From Rhizophagus irregularis (taxonomy: Eukaryota; Glomeromycota; Glomeromycetes; Glomerales; Glomeraceae): a stretch of 64,000 nt of DNA. Location of the stretch: positions 3,162,001 through 3,226,000 of the forward strand of contig NC_089448.1 in NCBI RefSeq assembly GCF_026210795.1. The letters are read 5' to 3'. Numbering within the stretch: position 1 is the stretch's first letter; each line of letters opens with the position of its first letter. The notes beneath the pieces were generated by a model that was not told where the DNA came from, made no database searches, and saw nothing but the letters and a program-made list of their open reading frames with translations. Made by a program: the position numbers and the translations under genes. This document shows, piece by piece, positions 54,999-64,000 of this stretch.

Positions 54999-57800
54999 AG
55001 GGACGCCTGCCTGGAACTCAATTTCGGCTTGAGCTATAAAGGTAAGTTGGGGAGGGTAATTTTGATTTTTTGTTTGTCTTTGGGAACGTCATTAACGTTC
55101 CTTTTGCTTCTTTTCTTTAGGTGACGCCCTTCCTAACCTGGATTTTGGCTTGGGCTATTAAAGTAAGTTGGGGAGGTTATTTTTGAGTTTTTTTTTGTCT
55201 TTGGAAACGTAATTAATGTTCCTTTTGCTTCTTTTCTTTAGGTGACGCCCTTCCTGGATCTGGATTTTGGCTTGGGCTATTAAAGTAAGTTGGGGAGGGT
55301 GTTTTGCTTATTTTTTTTTTAGGAACGTCATTAACGTTCCTTTTGCTTCTTTTCTTTAGGTGACGCCCTTCCTGGACCTGGATTTTGGCTTGGGCTATTA
55401 AAGTAAGTTGGGGAGGGTGTTTTATCTTTTTTTTTGTCTTTAGGAACGTCATTAACGTTCCTTTTGCTTCTTTCCTTTAGGTGACGCCCTTCCTAACCTG
55501 GATTTCGGCTTGGGCTATTAAAGTAAGTTGGGGAGATTATTTTTGAGTTTTTTTTTGTCTTTGGGAACGTAATTAACGTTCCTTTTGCTTCTTTTCTTTA
55601 GGTGACGTCCTTCCTGGATCTGGATTTCGGCTTGGGCTATTAAAGTAAGTTAGGGAAGTTAATTTTTGTTTTTTTTTTGTCTTTAGGAACGTCATTAACG
55701 TTCCTTTTGCTTCTTTTCTTTAGGTGACGCCATTCCTAACCTGGATTTCGGCTTGGGCTATTAAAGTAAGTTGGGGATGGTGTTTTATCTTTTTTTTTTG
55801 TCTTTAGGAACGTCATTAACGTTCCTTTTGCTTCTTTCCTTTAGGTGACGCTAAAGCTCCGAACGGGTCGGTTTGGTCCGGATTATAGACGGTTCGGATT
55901 AGAGCTGAAATCCGTAAGAACCGAACCGAAAAACCGGCAGTTCGGTTCGGCTTAATCCAATTTTTATAAAAATGCGAAAAATCGAATAGCCGGCCATCTA
56001 GTGATCGTATAAAGTCAAGCCATATATCATTGGATTCGTCTCGACGAGACGCGTCGAATGGTGGTAAGATCATGTCTCTAGCATCGATAGATCACACATT
56101 AACCCACGCTAAATGATTTATCAATAATTGGAATTAGTAAGCTATCTATCGGCGCTAGAGACATGATCTTAGCACCATTCGACGCGTCTCAGTGAGACGA
56201 ATCCAATGAATATAAATTTGTTCGTGTACAATCACTAGATGGAGAATAATATCAAGTTTCGCATTTTTTTAAAATTTTTGAGCGTTAAAAATTAAAAATT
56301 CCGATACATGATTTATTCGTCTTCCAATGGTCGTACAAATATGAATTAGGACTCATTAGATTCGTCGTGATGTGACGAGTCGAATGGTGGTAAGATCACG
56401 TCTCTAGCATCGATAGATAGCTTGCTAATGCCATTTTTTATAAATTATTTAGCGTGAATTAACTTACGATCTATTGATGCTAGAGACATTATCTCACCAC
56501 CATTCGACTCGTCTCATCGAGACGAATCTAATAAGTCCTAATTCATATTTGTACGACCATTGGACGACGAATAAATTCATGTATCGGAATTTTTAATTTT
56601 TAACGCTCGAAAATTTTAAAAAAATGCGAAACTTGATATTATTCGCCATCCAGTGGTCGTACACGGACAAATGTATATTCATTAGATTCGTCTCACTGAG
56701 ACGCGTCGAATGGTGCTAAGATCATGTCTCTAGCACTGATAGATAGCTTGCTAATTCCAATTATTAATAAATCATTTAGCGTGGGTTAACGTGTGATCTA
56801 TCGATGCTAGAGACATGATCTTACCACCATTCGACGTGTCTAGTCGAGAGGAATCCAATGATATATGGCTTGACTTTATACGATCACTAGATGGCCAGCT
56901 ATTCGATTTTTCGCATTTTTATAAAAAATCGGATTAAACCGAACCGAACCGCCAGTTTTTCGGTTCTAATACCAGAACCGAACTGAACCGATTTTTGAGC
57001 CAGTTTCGGATCGGTTCCCCGGTTTAGCCCGAACCGTTCGGAGCTTTAGGTGACGCCCTTCCTAACCTGGATTTCGGCTTGGGCTATTAAAGTAAGTTGG
57101 TGAGATTATTTTTGAGTTTTTTTTTGTCTTTGGGAACGTAATTAACGTTCCTTTTGCTTCTTTTCTTTAGGTGACGCCCTTCCTGGACCTGGATTTTGGC
57201 TTGGGCTATTAAAGTAAGTTAGGGAAGTTAATTTTTGTTTTTTTTTTGTCTTTAAGAACGTCATTAACGTTCCTTTTGCTTCTTTTCTTTAGGTGACGCC
57301 ATTCCTAACCTGGATTTCAGCTTGGGCTATTAAAGTAAGTTGGGGAGGGTGTTTTATCTTTTTTTTTTGTCTTTAGGAACGTCATTAACGTTCCTTTTGC
57401 TTCTTTTCTTTAGGAGACGCCCTCCCGGATTTGGATTTCATAAAGGTAAATTGGGGAGATTATTTTTGAGTTTTTTTTGTCTTTGGAAACGTAATTAACG
57501 TTCCTTTTGCTTCTTTTCTTTAGGTGACGCCCTTCCTGGACCTGGATTTCGGCTTGGGCTATTAAAGTAAGTTGGGGAAGGGTTTTTTATCTTTTTTTTT
57601 TGTCTTTAGGAACGTAACTAACGTTCCTTTTGCTTCTTTCTTTAGGAGGACGCCTCTTGGACCTGGATTTCAGCATGGGTTATAAAGGTAAGTTGGGGGA
57701 AAGGTATTTTTGTTTTTTTTGTTTTTAGGAACGTAATTAACGTTCCTTTTGCTTCTTCTTTTAGGGAGACACCTTCTTGGACCTCTAAATCTTAAACTTT
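54999..57800 (+). repeat. tandem array of about 14 microexon/mini-intron-like units
   Basis: The period is about 118-122 bp. Each unit reads CTTTAG | core of about 43 nt beginning GTGACGCCCTTCCTGGACCT and ending GGCTTGGGCTATTAAA | GTAAGTTGGGG. Then follows a T-rich spacer with the hairpin GGAACGTCATTAACGTTCC, then TTTTGCTTCTTTTCTTTAG. Cores start at about 55001, 55121, 55242, 55360, 55481, 55603 and 55724, with a further copy carrying the fold-back insertion. More follow at 57049, 57171, 57294, 57415, 57526, 57644 and 57765. The 43-nt core shifts frame at every copy, so coding is unlikely. The borders are better splice sites than many real ones in this window. Confidence 0.8.
55852..57048. 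mobile_element. 1.2-kb fold-back (palindromic) hAT-like element
   Basis: The whole 1197 bp is a near-complete inverted repeat centred at about 56450, with ends TAAAGCTCCGAAC and GTTCGGAGCTTTA. The 8-bp GGTGACGC flanks both sides (55844-55851 and 57049-57056) and is the start of an array core, so it is a genuine target duplication. The arms also contain smaller palindromes. Three units at about 56032-56205, 56361-56531 and 56684-56852 each read GGATTCGTCTC...TCGAATGGTG...TCTCTAGCATCGATAGAT and then the reverse. It is non-coding. Such long dyads can extrude as cruciforms and are unstable in cloning. Confidence 0.85.
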
Positions 57801-58445
57801 TTATAAATATTGTGTCAACTAATTTGTTAAAAATCATTTGTAATAACGTAAAAATAAATACTATGTTTATTATTATAAAATTTCTAATTGTTAATTAATA
57901 TTAATAAAAAGTATTAAGTAGAAAAAACTGAATTCGGATTCACCAGATTCACCAGATTGACCGGATTATTCAGATATCTGGTCAACTATCCGGTCAAATT
58001 GGTGAGCAAGTATTGACCGGATATCTGATGATCCATCCGGTCAATCCGATGAATCATCCAGATCAATCCGAATCTGGTCAAATTTCGGATGGATGACCGG
58101 ATATCCGGATTGACCGGATTCGAAGCATACCTCTAATTTAGAGAATATACAGGTGGTTTAGAAGGCCATTTTTGAGTTATTTAACAAAAACTGTTTTTTC
58201 GACAAATCCAATTTTGGAAATGATTGGCAAAGACGATAAAATCAGTTGTTATATACTAAAGTCAAAATCTACTTCCAAAACCTCCTTCCATTTATAAGTG
58301 AATTTTGTAAAACAGATGAAAATATATCTAATATGTAAATTTGAAAATATTACATTAAAAGAAAATCTTTAACTTATTTTTTTTTGAAATTACTGCGCCA
58401 CACTGCGCTGTCAACCTGACACACATTTCAGATGTGCATAATGCT

Positions 58446-61400
58446 GCACGTCTGAAATGTGTGTCAGGTTAGCGGCGCAGCTGCAGCGCCACAGCCACAA
58501 TCACGTGATATATCCAATCAGAAAACTTATGATCGTTGTGTCGCACTGATAAACATATCTACATATCGCGCTAGATTTTTTCAATTTTTTCTCACACTCT
58601 CCTTTTCAAATATAATAAACACAATAAAGGTCGAAATTTTTTTACTTTTATTATATGAAAGCTTAATAAAGCTACCTCTCAACATTTGTAAAAACCTTTT
58701 TATTTTGGCTAAGTAGTCTAATGATCTGATTTATCACAAAGCTTAAAGTTACACAGCTTACAGCGTGATTTGTGAAACAGCAATGGACACCATAGGAAAT
58801 ACTTCACAAAATATCTCACAGGTTAGTTAATTTTGCATGTTTTTTTGTATTATCGAAGCTTTTAGAGTATATCCTATAATATAATCACATGGAATATATT
58901 TAAAAAAACCGAGATTTTGAGCAAAACAAGTATTTCAATTATAATAATTATATTAGTTATATATTTATAATATAGTGTATATCTATTTAACTTAATATAA
59001 CGAAAATATATCATTTATTTAATATAGTTTAAGCTTGTATTTTAATTTTTAATTTTTTTATCATATTTCATTGATTTTAAATATACTTTTTTTTAAATAT
59101 CAGATTCTTCATTGTTTTTTTTTTCATGTAGCATATATTTTATTGATTTCATTATTTTTAAATGCTATTCATTAAATATCATTGAATTTTCATTGTTTTT
59201 TGTCGTGTATTAAATTTTAAAATATAGTTCTTTTTATCGTCTACAAGTATCATTTATTTATCTTTTCAGTATTGTTATTAATTAAATTTGTAGTTCTTTT
59301 CTTGAAATTCTCTTCCCAATGTTTTAAAATCGATACTTTCCCAGCACTACACATATTCGATTATAAACTTTAACGAACTACTATCGTATCAAACTGCTGA
59401 GGACTTTGTGATACCACAATTTGAACTAGACGTATTTGTAGATGTCAATGATAAAGAGAAGGCATCCGAATGGTTTGTGGCGTCTCAATCCTGGTCAAAA
59501 ACAACGATGCTGGAAACCAAGCATTATGAAATCAAGGGAAATATGTTCTTTTTCGCGAGACTAGACATTGTATACATAGCGACACAGTGAAGAAAAAGCA
59601 AGGAAGTCGAGAAGTTAAACGCCAAAACTCGCTTTGATTACGAAATACCAGTTGCAAAGCAACAATTCATCTTTGGTTAGAGAGTTGGCGCGTTGAATTT
59701 AGTCATCCTCTAGAGGTTAATATAAAGTTTACGTACAATCATGTAATTAATTCGGCAGAATCGTTAAGCTTTCGTCATGTCAATGAAAAAGTCCGCGAGA
59801 AGTTCTTGCAACTTTTCAAAGATGGATATTCGCCTGCATCGGCGATGTATGTCTATGAAGATGAGTTGTACCTTAGTTCTACGGATGAACAGGATCTATT
59901 AGTTCTACTTGCGGATCAGGCAAATAATCCTGACTACGATTATATTGCCAAGTTATTTCAAAAATATCGAGAAACTTCACTTGGTGATCGTAATGGTAGT
60001 TTAATGTTTAGACGTCTTGTAGATGTTGTAAACGAATATAACAGCTCAGATCGTGAAAAGGCAATCCTTCAAGAATACGATTCACGTACGGGAAAGGCAC
60101 TTATTCTATGTGTGGTAACTGGATTAATGAGTCGCGTGCACGAAAAAATCCCACAATCTGGTGAAATATATTATGTAGATGCTTCAGCATCATTCAAACC
60201 TTTAAATACGTCGATTACACTTCTTTGTACCAGTTGTGCGGTCGGAGCACTCCCTCTTGGATTGTTCATAACCTCGGATAAGCTCGAAATCACGCTAGAA
60301 AAGGCACTTAACCTACTAAAATCGATTCTTCCACAACATGCCTTCTTTGGACGTGGACCGCTACTTGGTCCAAAGGTTATTCTAACTGACGATTCAAGTG
60401 CTGAACGCAATACACTAGAATTATGTTGGCCAGAAGGTAAAGAATTCAAATTGAAATTTTTTTTTAAATTTGTATATATTTAATTTAACTAAATTATCAA
60501 TTTATTCAACTGAAATATATAAGGGATCCGTCTTCTGTGCTTATTCCACGTTTTACAGGCATTTTGGAGATGGCTCCATAATTCGAAACATCACATTAAT
60601 AAAGAAGACCGGGTGACCATTATGGCAAAGATGAAAGAAATACTTTATGCACAAACTGGCTCAGACATGTATACTCATTACGACGAATTCAAACAACAAT
60701 TTTATCATCATTATCATCAACTACGCAAACATTTCGAGCTCCTATGGGAACGTCATTGTTTTTGGGCTCTCTCTTTCCGTTCTGAACTACATATGCGCGA
60801 AAACAACACAAACAACTATATTGAGAGAAGCTTCGGCATACTTAAAGATGTAGTGTTTGCAAGAACACAAGCGTACAACTGTGTGCAGGTTTTCCAGTTT
60901 GTTACAACGACTATGGAGAGATTCTATGCACTTCGATTGCTTAGTTTGGCACACAGATACACGGGACATTTGCGAATAGCAAAACGTTTTTTATGTCTTG
61001 GCTGGGACACCGTGAATATGGATACTATTCAAAAGAGTAATGTGGAACATGAATTCTATGTAAAAAGTGTAAATAATGCTAATCTTTTCTACACTGTGAA
61101 TAGTGAAATCGGTACTTGTACATGTCCAATTGGCGCGTCTGGTGCTCCTTGCAAACATCAGGGTGCAGTTTCAGTTAAATTTCATATATCAACATTCAAT
61201 TTTCTGCCGTCTTTAACTTCCAGTGATCGTATGCTTTATGCTTATATTGCACTGGGTAACGTATAATTTTTCTCCTTTAAAAAATTATATATATTTTTCG
61301 CAGTATTTCCTATTCTCATCTTGTTATGTATTTCTTTACTAGGTTATACCGCAAAAGATAATTCTTTTTACGCGTCATTACACGCAGAATTTACTCCACA

Positions 61401-62507
61401 AGATCAAGAAAGTCTACAAGTAACAATGAAAAAATCAGGTAGCAACGCATCTAACGCGTCTGTTGAATTTAGGTTTGTAAATTTTTTTCTTGATAATTTG
61501 CCATTATATTGTGAAAATCCTAAATTTCAAGCACTTTTACCCTAGAGATTCAATTGAAGAAGTTGATAATACTTCCACATTTATTGATTTCTTAGAAGAA
61601 ATCAAAGAAGACTACCAAAACGGTGACGTACAATTACGTACTGCATTAAATAAACTTGCAGAACGTTATAAAGCGGCAAAGATGAAATCTGTACCTAGGC
61701 TTGTCTCCTTTCTATATGACATGAACCGTGATTTAGATCTAACAATTAAGATTAAAAGTGGTCCTATGATTCGTGTACAAGTTGAATCTGTCAAACGACG
61801 CAAGACAGAAGGTTCAGGGCGTAAGCGAAAACTACCAGCATCTATTATTAAAGATAAGGAAAATTTGGACTTTCAAGCTATTCCTAGTTGAAAAACAAAG
61901 CAAGCTGGCAAAAAGGAGCATAATCTGAGCAAGAACATATTAAAAAATCAACCAAATTGAAGTGAGATATCGTTTGTATCAATGTTTTATGCAATTTTAA
62001 AATAATATTTATACAATTTATAATATTTCTTAACATTTTAATAATAATTATTTACACGATGTATCATGTATAGAATCGAATTTATTAATAATAATAATTA
62101 TACATATATTTTACACAATGTATAGAATCTAATTTCTAAAATTTAACGAATTTTAATGAATTTTTATCTAAAATTTAACGAATTTTAAGGAAATTTTATT
62201 GAATTTTAATGAATTTTAATGAATTTTTAACGAATTTAACGAAATTTGATGGATTTTTGTCTAATTTTAACAAATTTTAACGAATTTTTATTATCTAAAA
62301 TTTATTAAATTTTATTAATAATCGTAAATAGTAAATCAAAAAATATTTTGGGAAAGTGTGAGAAAAAAGTGAAAAAATCTAGCGCGATATGTAGATATGT
62401 TTATCAGTGTGACACGACGATCATAAGTTTTCTGATTGGATATATCACGTGATTGTGGCTGTGGCGCTGCAGCTGCGCCGCTAACCTGGCACACATTTCA
62501 GACGTGC
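58446..62507 (+). mobile_element. near-complete SWIM-type MULE with 157-bp TIRs
   Basis: Inverted repeats of 157 bp (58446-58602 and 62351-62507) differ at only a handful of positions, which implies a recent insertion. CATAATGCT flanks both ends (58437-58445 and 62508-62516), a perfect 9-bp target duplication typical of Mutator-like elements. The left duplication includes the final base of the MULE MITE at 54484-58437, so it inserted exactly at that element's edge. It encodes the transposase at 58783-61891. A low-complexity tract of AATTTTAACGAATTTTAATG-like words lies at about 62130-62300. Confidence 0.9.
58783..61891 (+). pseudogene. MULE transposase with SWIM zinc finger (one frameshift, one stop)
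   Basis: Exons 58783-58821, 59345-60436, 60524-61255, 61343-61472 and 61546-61891 join in phase. The start reads MDTIGNTSQNISQ, the next exon 'IINFNELLSYQTAEDFVIPQ'. Catalytic landmarks are 'GEIYYVDASASFKPLN' (first D, about 60175), 'KVILTDDSSAERN' (second D, about 60385), 'LLCLFHVLQAFWRW' (C-x2-H, about 60535) and 'NNYIERSFGILKD' (E, about 60825). The SWIM finger is 'CTCPIGASGAPCKH' (61117-61160). A nuclear-type basic tail ('VKRRKTEGSGRKRKLP') ends it. Near 59557 one base is missing, and at about 59631 there is an in-frame TGA, so the N-terminal DNA-binding part cannot be read through. All the rest is intact. The element was probably active until recently. Confidence 0.8.
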
Positions 62508-62516
62508 CATAATGCT

Positions 62517-63060
62517 ACAATCATAACGTATCATAACACGTGATCACGTGATTGTTTATTATTTTGTTATGATACGTTTTTTGTTTTTATATAAACCCTT
62601 ACTTTGATCTTCCCACTGATCTTCCCTTTCTCTCGTCTTATTTTTGTTATTTTCGTTATTTTTTGTCTTTTGTTATTTTGTTTTTTTTTTATTTTAAAAA
62701 AATTTTTCTTTCTTCTTTCTTCGTCACCTCCCTTTAAAAAGAATTTTTTTTTTGTACCTCTCTTTAAAAAAAAATTTTTTTTCCGTCACTCTTCCTTTAA
62801 AAAAAAATTTTTTTTCGTTACTCCTTTAAAAAAAATTTTTTTTTTGACTTTATTCTTTTATTCCCCACTCACCACCCTTTCCTTTTTTTTTAAAAAAAAT
62901 TCTTCTTTCTATTTCCTCTTTATAAAAAACGTTCTTCCTTCTTTTTTAAAAAATTTTTTTTAACTTTCCTAACTTCGTCACCCCTCTTTTTGATTTATTC
63001 TTTTATTCCCCACTCACTTCCTTTTCTTTTTTATTTATACGTTTTTTCATAGTCCAGCAG
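62517..63060. repeat. T/A-rich tandem tract in the outer transposon
   Basis: A dyad (ACGTATCATAAC...GTTATGATACGT, about 62525-62578) is followed by five or six copies of CTTTAAAAAAAAATTTTTTT joined by CGTCACTCC-like words (62690-62960). The long Phe/Lys-rich open frames here come from these homopolymer runs. Confidence 0.6.
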
Positions 63061-63075
63061 ATTTTTTTTTGGGAA

Positions 63076-63385
63076 TTTCTTTTTTCTTTTTTGTAGATCA
63101 GTTTGGGAGTCTTTTTCTTTTTGTAGTATGGTTAGGATTTTTTTCTTTTTTTAGGTCAGTTCAAATTTTCTTTTTTTTTTGTAAGTTGAGTTCAAATTCT
63201 TTTCTTTTTGTAGGTTGTTTCAGTTTTGTTGCTTCAGAGTCTTCTTTTTTTTTTTTTTGTTGGTCAATTCTGGATTTTTTTTTCTTTTGTAGGTTGTTTT
63301 GGTTTCTTTTTCATCAGACGTTTCATAATTCTTTTCTTTTATATAGGTCAGACATTCTGGAGTTCTTTTTCTTTTTTGTAGGGAT
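63076..63385 (+). repeat. array of acceptor-like units (polypyrimidine-TAG)
   Basis: About eight units of 30-60 bp, each a T/C tract ending in TTTTGTAG (or TTTTTTTAG, TATATAG) followed by words such as GTCAGTTCA, GTTGTTTCAG and GTCAGACATTCTGGAG. The borders recall 3' splice sites, but no donors are regularly present. Confidence 0.5.
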
Positions 63386-63897
63386 ACTAACCCTTGGTGA
63401 CTTGGACGATTGCAGATAGTACTATATAAGGAGGTTTTGGTTTCCAGTTAAGTTAGACGTTCTTATGTTACTATTTTTTTGTTTTTTTTAGGTTGTTTGA
63501 CTCTGAATGAACCCGAACATATTATAGATAATTTTGGTTGCAATAGGTGGTTTTGATAAGGAAGGGAATTTTAATAATGTATTTAATGTATTTGTATTTT
63601 GTTTATTTTTATTTTTTATTTAATTTAATAAAGTAGAACTAAATTTATGTAAATACAACTATAATAAACTGTAATATAAATGGTAAATTCAGTGACCAAA
63701 TCGTATAAATTTAATGATAAAATCAGTGATCAAATCATGTAAATTCCATACGAATTCCATGTAAATTCCGTATCCAAACCATATTTTTAGTGATACAGAA
63801 TTGTGCATTTTTCCGTATCCTTTTATGATACGTTATTTCTAAGGAATAAAAATTGTATAAAAACTTTATAAAAAACGTATACAATTTTTTTATAGGG

Positions 63898-63978
63898 AGA
63901 CAAAAGTGGAAATATGGAAGAAAATACTTTGGAATTTGAAGTATAATCAGCATTGACGTATCAATAAATGATGGGTAA
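63898..63978 (+). pseudogene. local family copy 6, 3' end of exon 3
   Basis: The bases following the outer transposon continue the family exon ('KSGNMEENTLEFE', then after a small deletion the 'IDVSINDG' ending) and finish with TAA at 63976-63978. The separation from the 5' part is 9.6 kb. A stop (GTATAA) follows the 'LEFEV' codons because of the deletion. Confidence 0.75.
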
Positions 63979-64000
63979 TTTATTAAAGTACATACAATAA

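Larger units (their letters stand above)
54631..58135. mobile_element. hAT-type non-autonomous element containing a tandem array
   Basis: The ends TAGAGGTGTGCTCCGG and inverted TAGAGGTATGCTTCG have the form of hAT termini. ACTTAGAG (54623-54630) and ATTTAGAG (58136-58143) make an 8-bp duplication with one mismatch. Both subterminal regions (54640-54810, 57930-58130) are crowded with GGAT/CCGG words such as GACCGGATT and TCCGGAT, like transposase-binding clusters in hAT elements. There is no transposase. The interior is the microexon-like array. Confidence 0.7.
54484..58437. mobile_element. MULE-type MITE carrying a hAT element
   Basis: The inverted ends are GCAC(G/A)TCTGAAATGTGTGT continuing to GGCGCAGTGTGGC, about 41 bp. 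The left flank ATAATTTTA (54475-54483) and the original right flank ATAATGCTA (disrupted by the next MULE) agree at seven of nine positions, as an aged 9-bp duplication would. Without the hAT insert it is about 450 bp. The ends match those of the SWIM-type MULE at 58446, so that element could have mobilised it. Confidence 0.7.
54282..63897. mobile_element. outer transposon with CCCTATAA ends, containing the nested elements
   Basis: The left end CCCTATAAGAAATCTG and the inverted right end CCCTATAAAAAAATTG bound the insertion. AGA flanks both (54279-54281 and 63898-63900). Removing one AGA and everything between restores a continuous family exon. Subterminal words (GTACGGAAAGGATACG on the left, its relative near 63820-63840 on the right) recur inside the ends. 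Its own sequence is only 54282-54483 and about 62517-63897 (1.6 kb); the rest was inserted later. No transposase of its own is visible. Three-bp duplications suggest the PIF/Harbinger or CACTA-like groups, but the termini do not decide. Confidence 0.75.

Noticed and set aside
54757..55452. Lys/Pro-rich open frames antisense to the array
   Set aside because: They arise because the repeat unit lacks stops on that strand; the unit length is not a multiple of three and no start or signal is shared.
54999..57800. Regular repeats and spacers suggesting a CRISPR array
   Set aside because: The spacers are repetitive rather than unique, there are no cas genes, and the surrounding genes are eukaryotic and intron-bearing.
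59408..59590. Short frame as an independent small gene
   Set aside because: It is the N-terminal exon of the MULE transposase before a one-base deletion.
62604..63419. Two long Phe/Leu/Ser-rich plus-strand frames resembling membrane proteins
   Set aside because: They are translations of T-rich homopolymer and acceptor-like repeats in a transposon, without coding signals.

Overview
The window reads as nuclear DNA of an arbuscular mycorrhizal fungus, most likely Rhizophagus irregularis or a close relative. It is strongly AT-rich. Introns are short (about 63-120 bp) with GTAAG-type donors and occasional CTAAC branch sites. The gene content is typical of that lineage: a secreted ML-domain protein, a Crinkler (CRN) relic, F-box and BTB-TLDc family members, a kinase relic, lineage-type secreted proteins, and MULE, hAT, Tc1/mariner and LINE remains. 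The species call rests on my knowledge of these families, not on a database search.

Layout. 0-6 kb: a Tc1-type non-autonomous element (619-1565), a complete secreted ML-domain gene (1745-2209), then two heavily broken genes (a CRN effector with its TATA box still present, and a coiled-coil protein). 6-10.6 kb: a three-exon gene for a tiny secreted peptide with dibasic sites (6570-6859), a LINE endonuclease relic, an array of microexon-like units in both orientations, and a complete small secreted cysteine-containing protein (10071-10571, minus). 11-13.1 kb: a satellite array split by a poly(A)-tailed retroposed insertion. 13.2-16.9 kb: a nine- to ten-exon gene for an approximately 1014-residue protein with a glycosylatable ectodomain and a multi-pass membrane C-terminus. 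17-25 kb: a decayed kinase, an intact F-box/LRR-like gene next to a broken paralogue, and a broken BTB-BACK-TLDc gene. 27.1-27.9 kb: an array of structured repeats with three consecutive, apparently covarying hairpins and GT-AG intron-like spacers.

30-64 kb is dominated by a local family of a small unrecognised three-exon gene of about 154-160 residues. There is one intact copy on the minus strand at 30.0-30.7 kb and five plus-strand copies at 37, 38, 41.6, 44.8 and 53.8 kb. These copies sit in a segmentally duplicated region and show every stage of decay. One is intact (41.6 kb). One has lost its splice acceptor by a clean 9-bp deletion (38.3 kb). One has a GCM1/WRKY-zinc-finger MULE of about 4.2 kb in its intron 2 (44.8-50.4 kb). 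One is cut inside its last exon by a 9.6-kb nest of transposons (54282-63897), with the remaining bases of the exon at the far right edge of the window.

That nest can be resolved from terminal repeats and target-site duplications. An outer element with CCCTATAA ends and a 3-bp duplication contains a MULE-type MITE. The MITE contains a hAT-type element, which carries a tandem array of microexon-like units. The array is itself interrupted by a 1.2-kb fold-back palindrome with an 8-bp duplication. A nearly complete SWIM-type MULE then landed exactly on the right edge of the MULE MITE, making a perfect 9-bp duplication.

The most unusual recurring signal is a set of four unrelated tandem arrays (8.5-9.4, 27.1-27.9, 54.9-57.8 and 63.1-63.4 kb). 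Each has a polypyrimidine-TAG acceptor-like boundary in its repeat unit, and three of the four also have GTAAG donor-like boundaries. They look like chains of microexons and mini-introns, are not obviously protein-coding, and may be splice-competent satellites.
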